Assembly: GCA_947036575.1 (NCBI GenBank)
Contig: CAMQSH010000106.1
Location: forward strand, 1 to 6,774
Source: an uncultured Brevinema sp.
GTDB lineage: Bacteria > Spirochaetota > Brevinematia > Brevinematales > Brevinemataceae
DNA: 6,774 nucleotides
Direction: 5' to 3'
Shown here piece by piece: positions 1 through 5,518 of this stretch; position 1 is the stretch's first letter, and each line of letters begins with the position of its first letter. The notes below the pieces were generated by a model, which made no database searches, was not told the DNA's origin, and saw only the letters and a list, made by a program, of their open reading frames with translations. The translations under genes were made by a program, and so were the position numbers.

Positions 1-499
1 TTTAGTTTATCTATTATCTCCAAGAGAACAAAATAAGCTTATTTCACTTATTTTCTAAACTTGGTCTATTTATTTCACCAAGATGATATTTTGACTATTT
101 AAAAGATTTCTCACGCATGATTAAGGTGTTTCTTGAGAGTTGTTATGAAAAATCTTGCATAGAATACTACATAGGATTCTTTTGATTCATAACGATTTTT
201 TGTTTCTAAAGACAGTTTGTACGTATGTTTATTGATTGTTTTGAGCTATTTCATTGGCATATTGTATCTTGACATTTTTTAGATAAGTTTTGAGTCGATT
301 TTTTGATGAGAATATACTTTTACTAAGGTTTTGAATTTCGTAAAAAGCTATGTATTCAACATAGTTTTAATTTTAGTACTTTTTGAATTTGCAGACTATA
401 TCTTTTACTAGGATAAATAATAACTAGCTTTTATTTTAATCATTCTAAATTTATTTTGACTTATAAGAGCTCTTTGAGTTTATTTGTAGAAACGAAATA
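1..499. other. Gene-poor AT-rich left flank
   Basis: No open reading frame with a start codon, ribosome binding site and recognisable protein is visible on either strand in these 499 bases. The stretch holds a candidate AT-rich terminator (343-368) serving the minus-strand regulator. It also has two adjoining minus-strand stop-free stretches in different frames (232-366 and 114-245, about 45 codons each) that could be debris of a frameshifted gene. I could not match them to any family. A plus-strand stretch near 90-175 is also briefly open. Base composition alone can produce stretches of this length in DNA this rich in A and T. Confidence 0.6.
343..368 (-). terminator. Candidate AT-rich terminator downstream of the DeoR-type regulator
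   Basis: Arms CTATGT (348-353) and ACATAG (359-364) enclose a 5-base loop. Flanking A and T runs extend the stem to about 10 pairs, with one G-U pair (plus strand) or one A-C mismatch (minus strand). Read on the minus strand, the stem is followed by a run of five T, about 130 bases past the regulator stop codon. Read on the plus strand it is followed by TTTTAATTTT, so it could work in both directions. The low GC content of the stem makes this uncertain. Confidence 0.4.
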
Positions 500-1303
500 T
501 TATACTATTAATATTTCTATATTATGATTGTTCATTTGTTTTTGTAAAAGAGAAGGAGGGGGGGTATCTGTGATAATCATAGAAATATCTTTCCACGACA
601 AGGATGGGACACCTTTTGATTGAGTCCACTTTTTTCCACTCATTAAAATAACATTCTCTTGACTTTGAAAAGAAGCTTGCTTTTTGATTCCAACTATAGA
701 ATGAAAATTCTCAATGCAACCAAATTCTTCAGAAATTCCATAACAACCAAATATTGCAAGGTCAATATGAAGTGGTTGAAGTTGATCTATGGACGTAGTG
801 CCAATAAAAGATTTATGAATTGTACAAACTGTACCACCAAGACCAATCGTGTGAATATTTGGAATAAAACTCAAATGATTAATCGCTACGATACTAGGTG
901 TAATAACTGTTAACCCAGAAAGTTCTTTTAATAATGGTAATAAACATAAAACAGTTGATGAATCATCAATAAAAACACTAGATACTTGAAGAAGTTTTGG
1001 GAAAACAGCTTTTACTAATTGCTTTTTTACCTCAAAGTCTTCTTGCTGACGATTAATAACTGGTGTCCCAGTAAATTGTCCATAGTTATTTTCAAAGGAA
1101 GAAGTTAATTGCTGTTTTACTTCTTTAACAATAGAAAATGAACCATATTTTCTATCGATCAAACCACAATCTGAGAGTTCTTTTATGTCTTTACGGATTG
1201 TAATTTCTGAAAGACCAAAGCTTTTAGCTAAAGAACCTACTGTATGAGATGAATTTTGACTAATCATATCTAAAATTTTTTGCTGACGTTGTTCTTTCCA
1301 CAT
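500..1303 (-). CDS. DeoR-family transcriptional regulator of the adjacent polyol PTS operon
   Basis: This 267-residue cytoplasmic protein has the two-part DeoR architecture and usual DeoR length. Residues 4-54 form the winged helix-turn-helix, with recognition helix near 32-43 (SEITIRKDIKEL) and the family wing start at CGLIDRKYG. The C-terminal DeoR sensor domain, which in this family binds a phosphorylated sugar, shows DDSST at 113-117 where relatives have DSGTT, GLGGT at 154-158, the DLAIFGCYGI stretch and a late IITD motif. The ATG at 1301-1303 is chosen because it has an AGGA ribosome binding site about 7 bases upstream and gives the standard DeoR N-terminus. It is transcribed away from the PTS operon and most likely controls it and itself through the palindromes in between. 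Repressor is the usual mode but activation cannot be excluded. Mannitol operons of Gram-positives more often use the PTS-domain activator MtlR, which is absent here. The effector is unknown. Confidence 0.9.
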   Translation of the reverse strand: MWKEQRQQKILDMISQNSSHTVGSLAKSFGLSEITIRKDIKELSDCGLIDRKYGSFSIVKEVKQQLTSSFENNYGQFTGTPVINRQQEDFEVKKQLVKAVFPKLLQVSSVFIDDSSTVLCLLPLLKELSGLTVITPSIVAINHLSFIPNIHTIGLGGTVCTIHKSFIGTTSIDQLQPLHIDLAIFGCYGISEEFGCIENFHSIVGIKKQASFQSQENVILMSGKKWTQSKGVPSLSWKDISMIITDTPPPSLLQKQMNNHNIEILIV

Positions 1304-1334
1304 ATTTTTTCCTATTACAATTCTTTTTATATTA

Positions 1335-1362
1335 AGTATAATTCATATAATCATTTTGTCAA
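1335..1362 (-). promoter_or_regulatory. Promoter P1 of the DeoR-type regulator
   Basis: Read on the minus strand, TTGACA (complement of 1357-1362) is followed after exactly 16 bases by TATACT (complement of 1335-1340). This predicts a start point near 1328 and a leader of about 25 bases before the ATG at 1303. It lies inside the proximal copy of the 54-base tandem repeat. Confidence 0.75.
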
Positions 1363-1437
1363 GAGAATCGAGCCTATAAAACATATAAATTATAATTTAC
1401 ATAATCATTTTGTCAAGAAAACAGAACTTGTAAAATA
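1337..1437. repeat. 54-base-period tandem repeat in the divergent control region
   Basis: Two copies start with TATAATT at 1337 and 1391. They share an identical 18-base core, ATAATCATTTTGTCAAGA, at 1347-1364 and 1401-1418, with looser similarity to the end of each unit. A third partial unit begins TATAATTCATA at 1436-1446 and then diverges. The repeat carries the two minus-strand promoters, so it is best read as a duplicated promoter or operator segment. It also creates a short spurious plus-strand reading frame with a repeated NHFVK peptide. Confidence 0.85.
1389..1416 (-). promoter_or_regulatory. Promoter P2 of the DeoR-type regulator (duplicate of P1)
   Basis: Read on the minus strand, TTGACA (complement of 1411-1416) and TATAAT (complement of 1389-1394) are separated by 16 bases, so both hexamers match the sigma-70/SigA consensus. 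It sits exactly 54 bases upstream of P1, in the second copy of the tandem repeat. Its predicted start is near 1382, giving a leader about 54 bases longer than that from P1. Confidence 0.7.
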
Positions 1438-1444
1438 TAATTCA

Positions 1445-1464
1445 TACAACTTACACAAGTTGTA
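1445..1464. promoter_or_regulatory. Palindrome 1, candidate regulator operator
   Basis: This is a perfect inverted repeat with 8-base arms, TACAACTT and AAGTTGTA, around the spacer ACAC. The right arm AAGTTGTA recurs at 1539-1546, overlapping the -10 box of the EIICB promoter. This supports a protein-binding motif rather than an RNA hairpin. Its centre is 21 bases, two helical turns, from the centre of palindrome 2. Binding by the DeoR-type protein is inferred from position only. Confidence 0.45.
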
Positions 1465-1467
1465 AAT

Positions 1468-1483
1468 TTAACTGTATAGTTAA
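1468..1483. promoter_or_regulatory. Palindrome 2, candidate regulator operator
   Basis: The inverted repeat is TTAACT, spacer GTAT, AGTTAA. It shares the AACT...AGTT core with palindrome 1 at two-turn spacing, so both could be bound on the same face of the helix by one oligomer. It lies upstream of the EIICB promoter and of both regulator promoters. Confidence 0.4.
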
Positions 1484-1498
1484 CAAATAATTAGATCA

Positions 1499-1528
1499 TC
1501 GCAAATGTTTTAGAAAAAAAACTTGCGA
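1499..1528. promoter_or_regulatory. Inverted repeat ending on the EIICB -35 box
   Basis: Outer arms TCGCAA (1499-1504) and TTGCGA (1523-1528) are continued inward by GTTTT (1507-1511) and AAAAC (1518-1522), with a 2-base interruption on the left. The right arm is itself the proposed -35 hexamer, so a bound protein would compete with or contact RNA polymerase. It is a different sequence from palindromes 1 and 2 and could be the site of another regulator. Confidence 0.45.
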
Positions 1529-1550
1529 AATTGTGTATAAGTTGTATAAT
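1523..1550 (+). promoter_or_regulatory. Promoter of the EIICB-led operon
   Basis: TTGCGA (1523-1528, four of six matches to TTGACA), a 16-base spacer and a perfect TATAAT (1545-1550) predict a start near 1557 and a leader of about 36 bases. The -10 box overlaps a copy of AAGTTGTA shared with palindrome 1. The weak -35 fits a regulated promoter. No other good promoter is seen ahead of the operon. Confidence 0.65.
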
Positions 1551-1555
1551 TTATA

Positions 1556-1569
1556 TATAAACGATACGA
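1556..1569 (+). promoter_or_regulatory. Weak candidate cre site (CcpA) at the start point
   Basis: The segment TATAAACGATACGA resembles the catabolite-responsive element consensus in its AAnCGnT core but misses about three defined positions. Its place just downstream of the -10 box is typical for CcpA repression of sugar PTS operons. It overlaps a 13-base near-palindrome (ATAC...GTAT, 1564-1576) that could equally be another operator. Confidence 0.22.
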
Positions 1570-1592
1570 ATTGTATTTCTAAGGAGTAGAAA

Positions 1593-2990
1593 ATGACAAA
1601 TATACGAGCTAGAATCCAATCTTTTGGTGGATTTCTTACTAATATGGTTTTACCAAATATAGGAGCTTTTATTGCCTGGGGTATTTTGACAGCTTTATTT
1701 ATCCCGACGGGTTGGTTTCCTAATGAATATTTAGGAAAAATGGTTGGTCCGATAATAACATATCTCTTACCACTTTTACTTGCACATACTGGTGGGTATA
1801 TGATATCTGGGCAACGTGGAGCTGTTATGGGTTGTATTGGTACTGTAGGTCTAATTATAGGTTCTGATATTCCCATGTTCTTAGGAGCGATGATTGTAGG
1901 ACCTTTGGGTGGTTGGATTATTAAAAAATGGGATGACTTTATTCAAAAACATATTCCTACTGGATTTGAAATGGTTATCAATAACTTCTCCATTGGTATT
2001 TTGGGATTTGGCTTGTTAATTCTTTCTTATGTAATTGTTGGTCCAGCTATCCAAGAGGCAAACACCTTTATAACAAGAGCTATCGAAGCTTTAGTAGCAA
2101 CAGGTTTTTTACCATTACTTTCCATCATCAATGAACCTGCCAAAGTTCTCTTCCTTAATAACGTGATCGATCAGGGTATTTACTACCCATTGGGATTGAT
2201 TCAGACAGCTGATTTAGGAAAATCAATTTACTTCATGGTTGCATCAAACCCTGGACCAGGATTAGGATTGTTACTTGCTTTCATGGTATTTGGTTCTAAA
2301 ATGGTAAAGTCCCAAGCGTCTGGTGCTGCAATTATTCATTTCTTTGGTGGTATTCATGAACTTTACTATCCATTTGTATTTATGAGACCACTTACAATTT
2401 TTGCGATGATTTTGGGTGGAATGTCTGGTACTTTTATTTTTCAAATGACTGGTGTTGGTTTAGTTGCAGGTCCTAGTCCAGGTTCTATCTTTTCTTATTT
2501 AGCACTAACCCCAAAAGGTAGTTTTTTAGGAGTTATTTTAGGCGTGACTGTTTCTACTATTGTTTCTTTCTTGGTAACAAGTGTTATTCTTAAAGCTCAA
2601 GGTGTTGACAAAGAAGAAATGGAAGAAGATCAAGATCTTAGCTCTTATGTAGACAAAGTTCAAGAAATGAAATCAGAAGGCAAACAACTTCTTGAAGGTA
2701 ATAAAGTTCAAAATATTGCTTTTGCTTGTGATGCAGGTATGGGTAGTAGTGCTATGGGAGCATCTGCGTTTAAGAAACGTCTAGAGAAAGAAGGAATTAC
2801 AGATTTAATAGTAAAACACTATCGTATTGAAGATATTACTGTTGATGCAGATGTTATTGTTGTTCATAAAAGTCTTTCTGGTCGTGTATTGTTGAATTAT
2901 AAAGATAAAAAAATTATTACTCTCAAAAACTATATGAGTGATAAAAATTTAGATATACTATTAGAAGAAATTATTAAAACAAAAAAATAA
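1593..2990 (+). CDS. cmtA: PTS mannitol-family permease, fused EIICB (MtlA/CmtA type)
   Basis: This 465-residue membrane permease imports a polyol and phosphorylates it. Residues 1 to about 345 are the EIIC channel, starting with the mannitol-family stretch FGGFLTNMVLPNIGAFIAWG and including GSDIPMFLGAMIVGPLGGW, NPGPGLGLLLAF and GGIHELYYPF, whose Glu256 matches the conserved GGIHE glutamate of E. coli MtlA. A charged linker (about 345-372) leads to the EIIB domain with the phosphocysteine Cys379 in ACDAGMGSSAMG. No EIIA domain is fused; EIIA is a separate gene at the operon end. Where MtlA has an N-H-G motif around His195, this protein has D193-Q194-G195 followed by YYPLG. By memory that is the pattern of E. 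coli CmtA ('cryptic mannitol' EIICB, 462 residues), so the symbol is a family call; mtlA would be the generic name. AAGGAG lies 6 bases before the ATG. Substrate uncertain. Confidence 0.93.
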   Translation: MTNIRARIQSFGGFLTNMVLPNIGAFIAWGILTALFIPTGWFPNEYLGKMVGPIITYLLPLLLAHTGGYMISGQRGAVMGCIGTVGLIIGSDIPMFLGAMIVGPLGGWIIKKWDDFIQKHIPTGFEMVINNFSIGILGFGLLILSYVIVGPAIQEANTFITRAIEALVATGFLPLLSIINEPAKVLFLNNVIDQGIYYPLGLIQTADLGKSIYFMVASNPGPGLGLLLAFMVFGSKMVKSQASGAAIIHFFGGIHELYYPFVFMRPLTIFAMILGGMSGTFIFQMTGVGLVAGPSPGSIFSYLALTPKGSFLGVILGVTVSTIVSFLVTSVILKAQGVDKEEMEEDQDLSSYVDKVQEMKSEGKQLLEGNKVQNIAFACDAGMGSSAMGASAFKKRLEKEGITDLIVKHYRIEDITVDADVIVVHKSLSGRVLLNYKDKKIITLKNYMSDKNLDILLEEIIKTKK

Positions 2991-3003
2991 TCTAAAATCT
3001 ACT

Positions 3004-3047
3004 GAAAATTGTTAAATGATTAGTTTTCTCATTATTTAACAAATTTC
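3004..3047 (+). other. RNA hairpin between the EIICB and epimerase genes
   Basis: Nine-base perfect arms TTGTTAAAT (3009-3017) and ATTTAACAA (3034-3042) are extended past one A/A mismatch by GAAA (3004-3007) and TTTC (3044-3047). A short T-rich tract follows, broken by A. It could be a leaky terminator that lowers expression of the enzymes relative to the permease, or a 3' stabiliser of the EIICB message. No new promoter is evident before 3080. Confidence 0.55.
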
Positions 3048-3079
3048 CTTTTATTAAATAAAAACATAAGGATAAAATT

Positions 3080-3763
3080 ATGGTTAAGATTCTCCCTTCT
3101 ATTATGTGTGCTGATCTCACAAATTTACAAAGAAGCTTAGAAGAGCTTGAAACAATTGGTTTGGATACTGTTCATGTAGATATCCTTGATGGACATTTTA
3201 GTCCAAGTATGCCTATTGGTTGTGATATTATCAAACAAATTAAATCTGTTTCTAAAATGAAATGTGATGTTCATATTATGACAAATAACAATGAATTTTT
3301 CATTAATGAAGCTCTTAATAACGGTGCTGAAGCTGTAACTTTTCATTATGAAAGTTCTTCTCACGTGGATCGTTTAATGAATTTAATCAAATCTGCTAAT
3401 GCAAAAGTTGGTGTAGCTCTTAATCCTGCAACTTCTTTAACAAGCTTGGATTATGTGTTGCCTTATTGTGATATCGTAATGCTTATGCTTATTAACCCAG
3501 GATTTGCTGGACATGCAGGTGAAAAACAAGTCCCATATGCTCTTAAAAAGGTAGAAGACCTCCGCAATCTTATTCAAAGCACAGGTCTTAGTGCTAAAGT
3601 TTTTGTAGACGGACGTGTCTCCATGGAAACAATTGAAAATCTTGTGTCTGTTGGTGCTGAAGGATTGGTAGCAGGAAGTACAAGTTTATTCCGTAAAGGA
3701 AATAGCTTAGCAGATAACAAAATACACATGGAAGAATTAATCAAAAAAGGTCAGGAGAAATAG
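3080..3763 (+). CDS. Ribulose-phosphate 3-epimerase family protein (possibly allulose-6-phosphate 3-epimerase)
   Basis: This 227-residue TIM-barrel enzyme of the Rpe/AlsE family is expected to invert C3 of a ketose phosphate in the cytoplasm. The metal site and catalytic pair are complete: Ser7 in LPSIMCAD, His32 and Asp34 in VHVDILDGHF, His65 in CDVHIM and Asp177 in VFVDG. The phosphate-binding end is AGSTSLF. INPGFAGH (138-145) is closer to the PGFAGQ of E. coli AlsE than to the PGFGGQ usual in housekeeping Rpe, and the VDGG motif is VDGR here. This favours an accessory sugar epimerase such as D-allulose 6-phosphate to D-fructose 6-phosphate, but ribulose/xylulose 5-phosphate cannot be excluded. 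AAGGA lies 7 bases before the ATG. Its stop codon abuts the next start, so the two are probably translationally coupled. It is not a hexulose-6-phosphate synthase, since I see no HxlA-type DxKxxD motif. Confidence 0.88.
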   Translation: MVKILPSIMCADLTNLQRSLEELETIGLDTVHVDILDGHFSPSMPIGCDIIKQIKSVSKMKCDVHIMTNNNEFFINEALNNGAEAVTFHYESSSHVDRLMNLIKSANAKVGVALNPATSLTSLDYVLPYCDIVMLMLINPGFAGHAGEKQVPYALKKVEDLRNLIQSTGLSAKVFVDGRVSMETIENLVSVGAEGLVAGSTSLFRKGNSLADNKIHMEELIKKGQEK

Positions 3764-4321
3764 ATGAGTTACAACAAATGTCAACAAATCGTTATTGATG
3801 AATTAGGTCAATCACTTGGGAAAATTAACCCAGAGCATGTCGATAAATTAATCGATGCTATTTGTTCTGCTGAAAAAGTTTTCTTCGTTGGTGTTGGTCG
3901 TGTATTTTTATCCCTACAATCGATTGCAAAACGCCTTAACCATCTTGGTATTTCTACTCATCTTGTAGGGGAAATTACAGAGCCTCATTTCAATGATACA
4001 GACATTTTAATTGTTGGATCTGGCAGTGGTAATACGGTATTGCCACTAGCGATTGCAAAAAAAGCAAAACAATTCAAGGGAAAAGTAATTCATATTGGGG
4101 CAAATCCTGATGGAGCATTAAAAGAATTTACTGATTTATTCGTACGTATCCCTGTTCGTACAAAACAAAATCTTACGGATGAAGTTGTTTCCGAACAACC
4201 TATGACAAGTCTTTTCGAACAGAGTTTATTGCTACTTGGAGATGTACTTGCGATGATGATTATCGAGAAGAAAAACCTTGACATTTCCACTTTATGGGAA
4301 TATCATGCTAACTTAGAATAG
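3764..4321 (+). CDS. hxlB: 6-phospho-3-hexuloisomerase family (SIS domain)
   Basis: This 185-residue SIS-fold isomerase is related to HxlB/PHI, which interconverts D-arabino-3-hexulose 6-phosphate and fructose 6-phosphate. Supporting motifs are FFVGVGR near 40-46, the phosphate loop GSGSGNT, the late QPMTSLFEQ signature and the C-terminal HANLE ending also found in Bacillus HxlB; length matches too. One departure is GVGRVFLSL where typical PHI proteins have GxGRSG, so a usual serine of the substrate pocket is replaced and the substrate may differ. The start ATG follows the epimerase TAG with no gap, and its AGGAG (3753-3757) lies inside that gene. The normal partner, hexulose-6-phosphate synthase HxlA, is absent, which argues against a formaldehyde-fixing ribulose monophosphate role and for sugar-phosphate rearrangement within this polyol pathway. 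Family call firm, exact reaction unsure. Confidence 0.87.
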   Translation: MSYNKCQQIVIDELGQSLGKINPEHVDKLIDAICSAEKVFFVGVGRVFLSLQSIAKRLNHLGISTHLVGEITEPHFNDTDILIVGSGSGNTVLPLAIAKKAKQFKGKVIHIGANPDGALKEFTDLFVRIPVRTKQNLTDEVVSEQPMTSLFEQSLLLLGDVLAMMIIEKKNLDISTLWEYHANLE

Positions 4322-4332
4322 GAGCATAAATT

Positions 4333-5445
4333 ATGAAAGCAGTGCATTTTGGGGCAGGAAATATTGGAAAAGGCTTGATTGGAGTAATTCTCTCTCAATC
4401 AGAATTTAAAATTACTTATATAGATGCTGACCAGAAAAGTGTTGATTTGATCAATAAAGAAAATGGTTTTCCCATCCAAATTATTGGCGAAAATACTATA
4501 AATATAGACAAAGTTACAGCACTTCATGTATCCGAAGCTGATGCTATTCAGAATGTTTTAATCGAAGCGGATCTCATTACAACTTCTGTTGGTGCGGCTA
4601 ATTTGGTACGTGTTGCTCCAACATTACTTCTAGCTTTGTTAGAGCGATCAAGTCAAAATCTTGGTTCTATTGATATTATTGCTAATGAAAATATGATCAA
4701 TGCCAGCACAGCTCTAAAAAATGAAATTTATAATCTTACAACTGATACAGAAAAATTAATTTTGGATAAGATTGTTGTGTTTTCCAATTCTGCGATTGAT
4801 AGACTTGCTTTATCCAATGAACAGGGGACAGTAGTCGAACCTTATTCTGAATGGGTAATTCAAGGGACAAATATTGCAAATACTAGTGTTAAGAATATTA
4901 AAGGTGTAACATACACAGATAATATGGTTCTTTATATTGAGCGAAAACTTTTTTGTGTTAATGCTAATCATGCTGCTGCAGCTTATTTAGCGTATCAAAA
5001 AGGTTTAACATATATCTATGAAGCATTTTTGGATACAGACATTGTTAATACTATCAAAGGAATGCATAAAGAAGTACTAGCGTATTTTGTCGATGAATAT
5101 GGTTTTGATACTATTGAACATGAAAAATTTGTTGAAAAAACAATGAAAAGACATGGGAACCCATTGTTAAAAGACGATATTATTAGAGTGGGTGCATCTC
5201 CTCTTAGAAAATTAGGACCAAAAGAGCGACTTGTAGCACCTTTTCTTAAACTTTCTGAGAAAAATCTAGCTCGAGAGAATTTAGCTAAGGTGATAGCAGC
5301 AGCTTTAAAATTCAATCCTGCTGAAGATCTTGAGGCTCAACAAATTCAACAAAATCCTATTGAGGATACGCTTACAAATTATTGTAAAATTGACAAATTA
5401 GATCAAGAGCTTATTTTGAAGTATTTATCAAAAATGCCTTTGTAA
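4333..5445 (+). CDS. mtlD: Mannitol-1-phosphate 5-dehydrogenase family polyol-phosphate dehydrogenase
   Basis: This 370-residue NAD-dependent polyol-specific long-chain dehydrogenase resembles MtlD, which oxidises mannitol 1-phosphate to fructose 6-phosphate. The N-terminal Rossmann motif HFGAGNIGKG spans 5-14. The catalytic K-x4-N-x2-H set is Lys205, Asn210 and His213 in KLFCVNANHAAAAY. The C-terminal block NPLLKDDIIRVGASPLRKL is clear. It is slightly shorter than E. coli MtlD (382). Near the active site it diverges: KLFCVNANH rather than KLFTLNTGH, and NSAIDRLAL where MtlD usually has N/DSAVDRIVP, so a different hexitol or pentitol phosphate is possible. AGGAG overlaps the stop codon of the preceding gene, 8 bases before the ATG. 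As the one oxidising step in the operon it should turn the PTS product into a ketose phosphate. Symbol given for the family. Confidence 0.9.
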   Translation: MKAVHFGAGNIGKGLIGVILSQSEFKITYIDADQKSVDLINKENGFPIQIIGENTINIDKVTALHVSEADAIQNVLIEADLITTSVGAANLVRVAPTLLLALLERSSQNLGSIDIIANENMINASTALKNEIYNLTTDTEKLILDKIVVFSNSAIDRLALSNEQGTVVEPYSEWVIQGTNIANTSVKNIKGVTYTDNMVLYIERKLFCVNANHAAAAYLAYQKGLTYIYEAFLDTDIVNTIKGMHKEVLAYFVDEYGFDTIEHEKFVEKTMKRHGNPLLKDDIIRVGASPLRKLGPKERLVAPFLKLSEKNLARENLAKVIAAALKFNPAEDLEAQQIQQNPIEDTLTNYCKIDKLDQELILKYLSKMPL

Positions 5446-5478
5446 AAATATTGAATTCAACTAAAAAAATAAATACTA

Positions 5479-5503
5479 ATAAGACTATATTGCACAGTCT
5501 TAT
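5479..5503 (+). other. Hairpin or palindrome ahead of the HAD gene
   Basis: Perfect 8-base arms ATAAGACT (5479-5486) and AGTCTTAT (5496-5503) enclose a 9-base loop in the 73-base gap before the HAD gene. No T run follows, so it is not a standard terminator. It may be an RNA processing or stability element, or an operator. The HAD ribosome binding site AGGA (5508-5511) begins 4 bases after it. Confidence 0.45.
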
Positions 5504-5518
5504 GTATAGGATGGTATT

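Noticed and set aside
465..474. Palindrome AAGAGCTCTT downstream of the regulator
   Set aside because: It has no loop, so it cannot form a normal hairpin, and there is no T run or repeat of the motif elsewhere.
495..516. 8-base inverted repeat AAATATTA/TAATATTT at the end of the regulator gene as its terminator
   Set aside because: The stem is entirely A-T pairs, overlaps the stop codon and has no clear T run, so it is too weak to call.
659..913. 84-codon plus-strand reading frame inside the regulator
   Set aside because: It is antisense to a well-supported DeoR gene, with no recognisable protein features.
1280..1465. 61-codon plus-strand reading frame with a repeated NHFVK peptide
   Set aside because: It starts inside the regulator gene, has no ribosome binding site, and its repeats are the translation of the duplicated minus-strand promoters.
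1304..1592. CRISPR-like array or integration site suggested by the direct repeats
   Set aside because: There are only two full copies, each is a promoter, and there are no spacer-like unique segments, cas genes or integrase.
1496..1876. 126-codon minus-strand frame over the EIICB promoter and N-terminus
   Set aside because: It is antisense to conserved EIIC coding sequence and has no family signature.
3080..3763. Hexulose-6-phosphate synthase (HxlA), suggested by the adjacent HxlB
   Set aside because: The sequence has the Rpe/AlsE metal site (His32, Asp34, His65, Asp177) and lacks the DxKxxD motif of the HPS/KGPDC group.
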